The notes beneath the pieces were generated by a model that made no database searches, had not been told where the DNA came from, and worked only from the letters and a program-made list of their open reading frames with translations. Shown one piece after another: positions 1-8,222 of a DNA stretch of 41,806 bases (position 1 is the first letter of the stretch; each line of letters starts with the position of its first letter). Both the position numbers and the translations under genes were made by a program. Location of the stretch: positions 1 through 41,806 of the forward strand of contig VXRG01000052.1 of assembly GCA_009838625.1 (NCBI GenBank), written 5' to 3'. The DNA comes from Caldilineaceae bacterium SB0664_bin_27 (GTDB lineage: Bacteria; Chloroflexota; Anaerolineae; Caldilineales; Caldilineaceae).

Positions 1-235
1 ACAGACTTCCACGGGCATCTATCTGCCAGAAACTGCCAAAGAGAAGCCGCAGCAAGGCGAGGTAGTCGCAGCGGGTCCCGGCGCACGGGACGAAGACGGC
101 AAGCGCATCGCGATGGATGTCGCCGTCGGTGATATCGTTCTCTACGCGAAGTATTCCGGCACAAATATCAAGCTGGATGCGACAGAGGTTCTGATTCTCA
201 AGGAATCGGACGTTTTGGCGCTCGTTGAAAGTTAA
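1..235 (+). CDS. groES: co-chaperonin GroES, C-terminal part (cut by window edge)
   Basis: The open frame enters from the left edge (codons begin at base 2) and ends with TAA at 233-235, leaving 77 C-terminal residues. GroES is the heptameric lid of the GroEL folding chamber in the cytoplasm. The visible part shows the usual GroES beta-barrel pattern: GEVVAAGPG, then a [18 protein letters not shown] stretch that corresponds to the family's VGD-V-Y-KYGG-E signature, then a [12 protein letters not shown] tail. The mobile loop would be at the very start ([16 protein letters not shown]). The gene lies 72 bases before groEL on the same strand, the classic groESL operon order. The promoter and any CIRCE or HrcA operator would be outside the window. 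The identification is secure. Confidence 0.95.
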   Translation, partial: QTSTGIYLPETAKEKPQQGEVVAAGPGARDEDGKRIAMDVAVGDIVLYAKYSGTNIKLDATEVLILKESDVLALVES

Positions 236-250
236 TCGGACCTACGCTGA

Positions 251-1945
<1,695 letters not shown>

Positions 1946-1990
1946 GGTTGGTTGATTGGTTGGTTAGAGAATAAAATAGAGTTGGAAAGG

Positions 1991-2023
1991 GCGCCGGGGG
2001 TGATTTTCCTCCGGCGCTTTTTC
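1991..2023 (+). terminator. intrinsic terminator of groESL
   Basis: GCGCCGG (1991-1997) pairs perfectly with CCGGCGC (2011-2017), directly followed by a six-T run and TTCTT-like sequence. It begins 45 bases after the groEL stop, so it should end the groESL transcript. Confidence 0.85.
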
Positions 2024-2475
2024 TTGGAATTGAGGAATAGACCTCGTCAGATAAAGCGGGGACAAAACCAGGTCTCCACGTTAGCCTCAGACACTTCATC
2101 CGTTTCGATATTGAATCCCTTCAGGGTCGGAGACCAAAAAGTACGACCTTAGCCACAAATGCCTCCCACCTCGTACCGGCGCGCGCCGAGAAAGCCTTTG
2201 GAAGGGTTTCTTCGGAACCCAAATGCCAGTAAATCTGCGAACAGAGTTGAGGCCACTGTCCGAGCATGAGAGTACGGTCTCACTTGGGGCGACCGCGTCT
2301 TCAAGCATAGTCAAAACCTAGTCGGAAGATCACTTCGACAGTTCAATCATTGTCGATCCAGTGTGCGAGCAGGAATGAATTGGGATGTGTTGCAGGGAAG
2401 CTGTGGGATAGAAACGCTTTTGCTTAGTTAAGGTGGGACGACCGGCAGTGATTTGGGCTGAGCAAGTCTATGCCC
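2024..2475. other. 452-base gap with no convincing gene
   Basis: Between the groEL terminator and the stop of the minus-strand AlbA_2 gene I find no recognisable protein or RNA gene. The only coherent item is a 36-codon plus-strand frame (2159-2269, MPPTSYRRAPRKP..., Arg-rich) without a clear SD. The opposite strand holds an overlapping 72-codon frame (2096-2314) with no recognised domain. The stretch could be a decayed or interspersed element, but no terminal inverted repeats were found. Confidence 0.5.
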
Positions 2476-4245
2476 CTACCCCTCTCGAGGTTGCTGATGC
2501 GAAGAAAACTGTACGAGCGCCGATCGACCAGCAACTTCCACGAACTTGGCTAGGAGTTCACTTCCCACGGCATCTGTTAGAAGAAGATTCTCATGAAGAA
2601 GAAATGAAACCGGTTGCGGCGCGCCTTGGTTGACGGCGACATTTGAAGTGTAGAGGTAAGTTCTGTCATGTGTGTCGCGGATGGGATTGAGGCGTCCTTT
2701 AAGTCCTGGAAGAGTTCCGGTCCCTTCCGGAAAGATCACGCTGCCCCCGCCAGGCAGCTCGTTCATTTCAATCACTAGTGCTCTTTGGCTTGGAGTCCAG
2801 TCGTGCTCAAGGTGGGCAGCATACTCCTCAGCAGCTGCAAACACTGTCATGGGTAGTTCGGTGGTGTGCAAAGAGACAGATGCCATACCCTCCTCATCGC
2901 TCGTTGCCCGCTGCCATGTGTGGTTGGGGAACAGCACGAGGACATCAACGCCCCGCAGTGGCCCTTTGGCGTCTCGCACCGCGATAAGCACTTGAGCAGC
3001 GCTTGGCTCCAACGGTGCCGAAGGAAGTATTACAAGTAGTTCTGCATCATCGACAATCCGAAAATCGGCTGGTCTCCCGCTTACTTTCAAAGTCTCACGC
3101 TGTATTATGGGAACACCATCGCCCCGGCGCTCCATAAAGTATTGTCGGTCTCCGCGTCCGCGCACCTCGCCTATCTGCATCCTGCCCAACACGGAGACGA
3201 GCAATTCGTTGCGGGTGGCTTGGCGGTCGGCAATATTGGCGACGGTTAAGCTGTTTGGCAGTGCTCCCGGCGACTGGATTTCAAGTCGGTCCGAAAAGAC
3301 TGATAGGCGGATTCGGCTACCCCTAATTGAGTAGTCGCGGTGCGCAACCGCGTTGACTACTGCTTCGAATATGGCGCGTTCACTGAATTGGGGTAGGTCT
3401 ATGCGGCCCGGATTTTTGTGGGCGGACACCCGCATGTTGCGAATTGCAAAGGCGACAGCCTCTGAGATCTGTTGGTTTAACGGGCCGACAATCGTCTGCG
3501 CGTCCACCTGGCCGGAGGCACGATTTGTTCCGCGATAGGTGGTTGCAGTTATACAAGCGTTTGGCAACCATTCTTCCGGATGTTGACTACATAACAGGAT
3601 TCCCGCCACGGTAGCCAGCTGTGGGCCGTCTTCTCTCTCGCTTAACAGGCCCACTTTGGTCAGAGCAAGTTCTGGATCGGCACTGCCACGGACACTTAAC
3701 AGCGGCCGCCACAGAGACTCTTCCAAGGTGCCGAATCCAGTGCCGGGAACGGGCTGTTTGTCGAACCAGACATAGCGTGCTTGGGCACGAAGTTGAGCGA
3801 GCCGCAACTGGTCATCGCTCATCATTTTTCTCTTGGAGCTCCCGACGCGACGATAACTGCCTCCGGGGCTAATATGGAGGGCGTATCCTGCCGCCACCTC
3901 TACTGCCAAGAACGACTTTTCTTCGAGCTCCAAGCGCATAGTATCGATTTCTATGGAGGGCTTGACGGTATCTGAACAGATGTCTACAACCATTCTCTCA
4001 ACTGCGTCTAGCTGGGCTCGCGTCATCCCCTGGATGTGGCCGGAATCGGTAACACCGCAAAATAAGACTCCTCCGTTCCCGTTGGCAAAGGCCGCCAGTT
4101 CGTCGGCAAGATCGGTTCGGTCAGGAGCAACCGGACGGTTACCCCGGAATTCGAATTGCTTAAACTCGAAACGGCTGTCTTCGCCCAGGCGTAAGCGGCG
4201 TCTGATATCCGTGTCACTGAAATTCAATTTCGTTAATATCTCCAT
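2476..4245 (-). CDS. AlbA_2/Schlafen-type putative ATP-binding protein with a novel-looking C-terminal extension
   Basis: Encodes 589 residues. Residues about 18-140 match the AlbA_2 (divergent AAA_4, Schlafen-like) fold: GEDSRFEFKQFEF, then ELAAFANGNGGVLFCGVTDSG. Residues about 285-400 match the C-terminal HATPase-like part of the so-called RecG-like family, including AIFEAVVNAVAHRDYS (291-306) and an SPGALPNSLT segment. Proteins of this family are usually about 400-500 residues and act as regulators or in defence and toxin-type loci; a helicase activity is not supported, since no helicase motifs are present. Residues about 411-589 form an extra region: an Ig-like, carboxypeptidase-regulatory-like segment (about 417-495) and a compact last module starting GSVIFPEGTG. 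ATG at 4245 gives the natural N-terminus; the SD is weak. A HigA-like relic lies upstream on the same strand. The exact function is unknown. Confidence 0.8.
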   Translation of the reverse strand: MEILTKLNFSDTDIRRRLRLGEDSRFEFKQFEFRGNRPVAPDRTDLADELAAFANGNGGVLFCGVTDSGHIQGMTRAQLDAVERMVVDICSDTVKPSIEIDTMRLELEEKSFLAVEVAAGYALHISPGGSYRRVGSSKRKMMSDDQLRLAQLRAQARYVWFDKQPVPGTGFGTLEESLWRPLLSVRGSADPELALTKVGLLSEREDGPQLATVAGILLCSQHPEEWLPNACITATTYRGTNRASGQVDAQTIVGPLNQQISEAVAFAIRNMRVSAHKNPGRIDLPQFSERAIFEAVVNAVAHRDYSIRGSRIRLSVFSDRLEIQSPGALPNSLTVANIADRQATRNELLVSVLGRMQIGEVRGRGDRQYFMERRGDGVPIIQRETLKVSGRPADFRIVDDAELLVILPSAPLEPSAAQVLIAVRDAKGPLRGVDVLVLFPNHTWQRATSDEEGMASVSLHTTELPMTVFAAAEEYAAHLEHDWTPSQRALVIEMNELPGGGSVIFPEGTGTLPGLKGRLNPIRDTHDRTYLYTSNVAVNQGAPQPVSFLLHENLLLTDAVGSELLAKFVEVAGRSALVQFSSHQQPREG

Positions 4246-4329
4246 GCCATGATCATCCGACGTTCACACTAGTACATGGGGGCCTCTTGCCATAGGTTAT
4301 GTGGGCACTTCCATTTCGATTTGGTAATC

Positions 4330-4443
4330 TCATTGGGCACTAGCCTGCAGCTGAGCGGTCAGCCAGAACTGAGGGTCGATCCCAAACCATCGCCCATAGC
4401 GCTGAAAGTTGTCTCCGGTTGTGGGTCGATTGCCCGCTATGAT
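4330..4443 (-). pseudogene. HigA-type antitoxin remnant (C-terminal fragment)
   Basis: Reading the minus strand from 4443 to the TGA at 4332-4330 gives 37 residues that look like the end of an XRE/HigA antidote: IIAGNRPTTGDNFQRYGR, then a WFGIDPQFWL stretch, then a Gln-rich end. HigA proteins carry the pattern I-x-G-x-R-x-(I/T)-(T/S)-x-(E/D)-x-(A/F)-x-R-(L/Y)-(G/A)-R-x-F-G-x-(S/D)-P-x-F-W-(L/M) in the second half of the HTH region. Upstream of 4443 the frame stays open to a stop at 4507-4509 but loses all similarity (a His-rich stretch follows), no start codon with SD is present, and no HigB toxin is adjacent. I therefore call it a decayed fragment. An unrelated chance match is possible but unlikely given the density of matching positions. 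Confidence 0.55.
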
Positions 4444-4591
4444 AAAGATTGTGCAGTGATGGTGCAAAACGAACTGCCTAACGAACACCTCAGGGGACAC
4501 ACACGATTACGCCAAATGACCCCGTAGAATATCTCCAGGTTGGACAACTCGCCTCAAAGCAGTCTTCACCCTCCTAAAGCAGTTGCTACTT
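4444..4591. other. non-coding rest of the gap beside the HigA relic
   Basis: Together with 4246-4329 this completes the 346-base gap between the AlbA_2 gene and the FmdE-family gene. Apart from the antitoxin relic I see no gene, no tRNA and no clear terminator or promoter in it. Confidence 0.4.
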
Positions 4592-5203
4592 TCAGGTAAC
4601 AAAGTAGTAGCCCTTACGCGCACACGAACGGCACAATTTCACCCCATTCTTCAGAATCTCGCGTTCATTGATAATCTCCTCGCCACAACTTTCACACTTT
4701 GCCCGCGCGCTTGCCCTGCTTACGATGGCGGCGACGGGAGTTGACAGTTGCACCCACTCAAAGGAAAGCAGCTCCCTGTCGGGCATGCGTTGGTAGCCGT
4801 GCAGCATGGCGAAGTAGCGCCGCGACTGCTCCGGGGCATAGTCTCGGGCACGGTCGCGGACATCAGTTTGGGGCGCTACTCGCAGGGCGCGCTCGGTCTT
4901 CACGTCAACGAAAGTGGCGGCAATTTTGCCGTAGTCCTCGACGCGCAGAGTACGGCCGCCTACGGATACGCCCACCGCCGCCTCGACGCCGTCCACGAAG
5001 CAGCCGTCGGTCTCCACAATGACCAGCAAGCGCTTGTCTTTGCGGGGCACCTCGAGTTCCAACATGGCCGCCGCGGCGATGGCGCAGCGGGCGCCTAGTA
5101 CCTGGCGCGGGCAGAGATGCTTGTGGCGGGCGGAGGCCAGTTCCAGCGCCTTTTCCAGCTCAGGCGAGACAGCCTGTATTAGCGTCTTGGTCGGCATCGC
5201 CAT
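4592..5203 (-). CDS. FmdE-family protein with C-terminal zinc finger
   Basis: Encodes 203 residues. The N-terminal two thirds follow the FmdE pattern: HKHLCPRQVLGARCA at 27-41 (FmdE has H-x-H-L-C-P-x-x-x-x-G-x-x-A), TDGCFVDGVEAAVG at 65-78, and DYGKIAATFVD at 90-100. The end has a four-cysteine treble-clef-like site, CESC (170-173) and CRSC (191-194), as in FmdE proteins with a TraR/DksA-like tail. FmdE was named from a formylmethanofuran dehydrogenase operon, but most bacterial members have no assigned reaction; metal or molybdenum-related binding is inference, and no molybdoenzyme genes are nearby. ATG 5203 is supported by AGAGGAG about 8 bases upstream and by an extended -10 promoter. It is divergent from mnmA. 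Confidence 0.8.
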   Translation of the reverse strand: MAMPTKTLIQAVSPELEKALELASARHKHLCPRQVLGARCAIAAAAMLELEVPRKDKRLLVIVETDGCFVDGVEAAVGVSVGGRTLRVEDYGKIAATFVDVKTERALRVAPQTDVRDRARDYAPEQSRRYFAMLHGYQRMPDRELLSFEWVQLSTPVAAIVSRASARAKCESCGEEIINEREILKNGVKLCRSCARKGYYFVT

Positions 5204-5295
5204 TGGCGCATCTCCTCTGGTGCGGAACTCCGGCTTCGGGCTCTGCTGTCAGTTGTCCGAAGGCTGCACGCGTTCCACTGCGGCGACCTTGCCCC

Positions 5296-5304
5296 ATTAT
5301 ACCA
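5296..5304 (-). promoter_or_regulatory. extended -10 promoter for the FmdE-family gene
   Basis: On the minus strand the sequence TGGTATAAT (5304 down to 5296) is a perfect TGnTATAAT extended -10 element. No good -35 lies 16-18 bases upstream, as is common for extended -10 promoters. The predicted start near 5289 leaves a leader of about 86 bases to ATG 5203. Confidence 0.6.
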
Positions 5305-5387
5305 TTGAGATCAAGTCGCTAATCGTGTGCGCAGCGGAATCGTTAGCGAGTTGAAGAGCGGACGGACACGCGCGTACTGCTACAGCC

Positions 5388-5417
5388 ATGACGGAAAGTA
5401 AGCGATTGTGTTAGAAT
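5388..5417 (+). promoter_or_regulatory. candidate mnmA promoter overlapping the first ATG
   Basis: ATGACG (5388-5393), an 18-base spacer and TAGAAT (5412-5417) resemble a sigma-70 promoter, with 4/6 and 5/6 consensus matches. The -10 overlaps the upstream-most ATG (5416), so transcription would begin around 5424-5425, at the next in-frame ATG. Confidence 0.4.
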
Positions 5418-6606
5418 GCGCAACATGATGGACGAGAGCATCAGGAGTATGCACGACATCCCACCTTCCGAGACCACCGTGGTTGTCGCGATGAGCGGCG
5501 GCGTCGACAGTTCGGTCGCGGCAGCATTGCTTACCGAGCGGGGCTATCAGTGCATCGGCGTAATGATGAGGTTGTGGGCGGAGGCGGCGATCGGCGAAGG
5601 ATCAGGCAACAAGTGCTGCGACGAGGAGAGCGTGGAAGACGCCCGCCGTGTCGCCGACAAGCTGGGAATGCCCTTCTATCTGATCAATGTCGAGCGGCCG
5701 TTCAAAGAGAAGGTGGTTGACCTCTTTATCGAAGGATACAGCGACGGGCTGACACCCAACCCGTGCCTGGCCTGCAACCGGCATATCCGCTTCGACTACC
5801 TGCTCAACTATGCCCGCCGACTGGGCGCCGATTACCTGGCGACAGGCCACTATGCACGTTTGCGATGGCAGGAGGACGGAAACGTGCGTCTGCTGCGCGG
5901 CGTTGACATACAAAAGGACCAGTCATATGTCCTGAGTATGTTGGGTCAGGCCGAGTTGCGCGACCTGCTCTTCCCTGTTGGAGAGTTCGCGAAAGAGGAG
6001 GTTCGGCGGATTGCGGCTGCGCGCGGGCTGCCCATCCACAGCAAGCACGACTCGATGGACCTATGTTTCGTTGTTGACGACGATTACCGGCGCTTTCTAG
6101 CCGATTGGGCTGCAGGTGCAATGACGCCAGGCGAAATCGTAGACGTCAGAGGCAATGTGCTGGGCCGGCACAGCGGGTTGCCGAACTATACCGTTGGGCA
6201 GCGCAGGGGATTGGGCCTGAGCGGCGCGACCGCCCCAATGTACGTGGTAGCCTTGGAGCCGGACAGCAACCAGTTGATCGTGGGACCGGCCGAGGCACTC
6301 GGAAGATCTGAATTGCTGGCTAAGAACGTGAACTGGACGATGGGCGCGCCAGTATCGGCTGGCTGCCGCATCCAGTGCCAGATTCGTTATTCGGGACAGC
6401 CGATTGACTGCACTGTCTATCCACAGCAGGGCGGCAGTGTAAGGGTCGTCTTCGCCGAGCCGGCGCGCGGCATCAGTCCTGGTCAGGGGGCAGTCTTTTA
6501 CGACGGTCCCCACTGTTTGGGCGGGGGACTAATCGACAAAATGGACCCCGGCGAAGTCTCGGCGTCGTCTGAGTGCGCGCCTGCCGATCGTGTTTCCCTC
6601 AATTGA
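5416..6606 (+). CDS. mnmA: tRNA-specific 2-thiouridylase MnmA
   Basis: Encodes up to 396 residues. MnmA uses ATP and a persulfide relay to thiolate U34 of Lys, Glu and Gln tRNAs in the cytoplasm. The PP-loop SGGVDSS is at 27-33, the tRNA-recognition and thiolation parts follow, and both catalytic cysteines are present: C117 in NPCLACN and C217 in SMDLCFV. Other family blocks seen are TGHYARL, KDQSYVL and [11 protein letters not shown]. Bacterial MnmA is typically 350-380 residues; the excess here is an N-terminal lead of about 20 residues and a variable tail. Start choice is uncertain: ATG 5416, 5425, 5428 and 5449 are all in frame and none has a well-placed SD; the candidate promoter favours 5425 or later. 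It is divergent from the FmdE gene and followed closely by a small membrane protein gene. Confidence 0.95.
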   Translation: MRNMMDESIRSMHDIPPSETTVVVAMSGGVDSSVAAALLTERGYQCIGVMMRLWAEAAIGEGSGNKCCDEESVEDARRVADKLGMPFYLINVERPFKEKVVDLFIEGYSDGLTPNPCLACNRHIRFDYLLNYARRLGADYLATGHYARLRWQEDGNVRLLRGVDIQKDQSYVLSMLGQAELRDLLFPVGEFAKEEVRRIAAARGLPIHSKHDSMDLCFVVDDDYRRFLADWAAGAMTPGEIVDVRGNVLGRHSGLPNYTVGQRRGLGLSGATAPMYVVALEPDSNQLIVGPAEALGRSELLAKNVNWTMGAPVSAGCRIQCQIRYSGQPIDCTVYPQQGGSVRVVFAEPARGISPGQGAVFYDGPHCLGGGLIDKMDPGEVSASSECAPADRVSLN

Positions 6607-6624
6607 GGCCGAGGAGGTGCACGG

Positions 6625-6906
6625 CTGGTTCCCGGATCGCCACTTGCGTCGCTCATTCTCAGCCCGCCAGTTCTGCTGGCCGCATTGCTCGTCACGGGTT
6701 ACGCCAGCATCTTCCACCTGTGGACGGGGCGTTCGCTGCGGGAATTACCGAAGTACCTGATCGCGGCTGGCACAGGTTTTATTCTGGGACACTGGGTTAG
6801 CCAGACATTGCAGTGGGAAACATGGCAAGTCGGACAGCTCAGCCTGTTGGAGGCGACGCTGGCATCAGTGTTTGCCCTTTTTCTCGCCAGGGTCGTCACT
6901 CATTGA
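6625..6906 (+). CDS. small integral membrane protein of unknown function
   Basis: This frame runs on from the mnmA stop (same reading frame) to TGA 6904-6906. It has three hydrophobic stretches: SLILSPPVLLAALLVTGYA, then YLIAAGTGFILGHWVSQ, then LLEATLASVFALFLARVV, so a membrane protein of roughly 90 residues is likely. Start choice is unusual. AGGAGGT (6612-6618) is a perfect SD and lies six bases before CTG 6625, while the first conventional in-frame start is TTG 6685, which would cut through the first hydrophobic segment and has no SD. I give the CTG reading (93 residues); the conservative reading is 6685-6906 (73 residues). From memory, similar short proteins occur in Chloroflexi, but I assign no function. 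It is probably co-transcribed with mnmA. Confidence 0.6.
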   Translation: MVPGSPLASLILSPPVLLAALLVTGYASIFHLWTGRSLRELPKYLIAAGTGFILGHWVSQTLQWETWQVGQLSLLEATLASVFALFLARVVTH

Positions 6907-6992
6907 TCGCCAGTCAAGCGCGCGGTGCGGCCGATGCAACTGTCGGCCAGCCCGGACATTGTTAAGTCGGCCGATTGCAAAAGGAGAGCGTC

Positions 6993-7373
6993 GTGATCAG
7001 CGCCACAGTTCGGGATATCGCCATCATTTTGGTTGCGCTAGAGATTCTCATAATGAACGGCCTGCTGGTGGTGCTGATCTGGCAGGTCTGGCGTCTTGTC
7101 AAGATGATCAGGTCCGAAATGAGACCTGTGATCAGAGACAGCCAGGAGACGGTCGGCACGGTCAAAGGATCAGCCGAGTTTGTGAGTACGAGTTTCATTT
7201 CTCCTCTCATTTCCACGAGCAGCAGACTGGCTGGGATCGTGCGCACTGTACAGGTGATCAGGTCTGAATTGAAGAGTTCAATGGGTGAAATGGCGCCGGC
7301 GCGACGCCAGACCAGGGCGACTGACACCGACTCGCCGCAAGAGGCGGCGGACCCTACGCCTCCAGCCGCCTGA
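6993..7373 (+). CDS. single-pass membrane protein of unknown function
   Basis: Encodes 126 residues from GTG 6993, chosen because AAAAGGAG (6979-6986) lies six bases upstream; an upstream TTG at 6975 would overlap the SD. One strong N-terminal membrane helix (about residues 4-35, DIAIILVALEILIMNGLLVVLIWQ) is followed by a polar region with alternating charged and apolar residues, including two RSE-containing segments, and a Pro/Thr-rich, charged tail. The layout resembles DUF948-like or methyl-accepting-like stalk proteins, but there is no clear family motif. It follows the preceding small membrane gene by 86 bases on the same strand, so both may share an envelope role. Confidence 0.6.
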   Translation: MISATVRDIAIILVALEILIMNGLLVVLIWQVWRLVKMIRSEMRPVIRDSQETVGTVKGSAEFVSTSFISPLISTSSRLAGIVRTVQVIRSELKSSMGEMAPARRQTRATDTDSPQEAADPTPPAA

Positions 7374-7664
7374 CTGAGAAATCAGGGCCATGCCGACACG
7401 GTTTGCAGCGCAGGCCCGTTCGTACCGCCAGTTCCTGATACCCTCTAAGGCAACGCCAAGCCCTACGACCAATTCGATACTGGCCGCGACGGCGCCACAA
7501 AAGAGAGCATCTGTGCACCCGGGACTCACGCGTGTTGCGACCGCGGCGCCATGCATCTTCGGCGCCGTTCTGTTGAGCAAGGCCCCCTCTCTCTGGGAAC
7601 ATGGGGCGCGGGTGGAGTCAAACACAAAGACAGAAGTTGACGAGAGGGCGCACGGAGTGACTGG
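7374..7664. other. 291-base gap, nothing recognised
   Basis: Frames on both strands cross this stretch, but none has an SD or recognisable protein features, and I find no tRNA or terminator with a T-tract. Confidence 0.4.
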
Positions 7665-8222
7665 ATGAACTACTGGCAGACCGAGTTGATCCGACTGCGC
7701 GGGGTGGAGCCGGAGGACGGGGACACTTTCTGGCGTTGGAATCAGGACAGCGAAATGGCACGAAATCTCGAATTCGTCTGGCCGCCAGTATCCCTTTCGC
7801 AGGTGCGGGAGTGGGCAGCCGCCGAGTCGAAGAACAAGATGGAAAACGACTCATTCAAGTGGGTTATCGAACTTAGCGATGGGAAGCCGGTCGGTTTCAT
7901 TCACACGCACAACTGCCATGCCCGTAACGGCGTCTTCAAGTATGGATTGGGGGTAGACGCCGCGTACCGGCGCAAAGGCTATGCCGCGGCCGCCATACTA
8001 CTGATACTTCGCTATTACTTTCAGGAGCTGCGCTACCAGAAGGTAACAGTTCAGATGCACAGCGAAAACAATAGTTCGCGCTCGTTGCACGAAAAGCTGG
8101 GCTTTGTACACGAAGGTGCGGTGCGGAGGGCAATCTACACTGACGGGCGATACCTCGACGAGCTCTACTATGGTATGACAGTTGAGGAGTGGCAGCAGCG
8201 CTACGAAAAGGCCTACGGATGA
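7665..8222 (+). CDS. GNAT acetyltransferase, RimJ/RimL-like
   Basis: Encodes 185 residues, the usual length for the RimJ/RimL branch of GNAT enzymes, which transfer acetyl from acetyl-CoA to an amino group. The N-terminal LIRLRGVEPEDGDTFWRWNQD is the typical start of this branch (L-R-x-x-x-x-x-D). The acetyl-CoA pyrophosphate loop is at 102-107 (RRKGYA), preceded by the beta-4 strand YGLGVDAAY, and motif B SENNSSRSLHEKLGFVHEG follows. The substrate (ribosomal protein N-terminus, small molecule or antibiotic) cannot be told from sequence. ATG 7665 follows GGAGTGA at 7652-7658. Its stop overlaps the start of the next GNAT gene (ATGA), implying translational coupling. Confidence 0.85.
   Translation: MNYWQTELIRLRGVEPEDGDTFWRWNQDSEMARNLEFVWPPVSLSQVREWAAAESKNKMENDSFKWVIELSDGKPVGFIHTHNCHARNGVFKYGLGVDAAYRRKGYAAAAILLILRYYFQELRYQKVTVQMHSENNSSRSLHEKLGFVHEGAVRRAIYTDGRYLDELYYGMTVEEWQQRYEKAYG

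Noticed and set aside
7590..7640. T-arm-like sequence on the minus strand near 7610
   Set aside because: Stem pairing fails beyond three bases and no matching acceptor stem is present.
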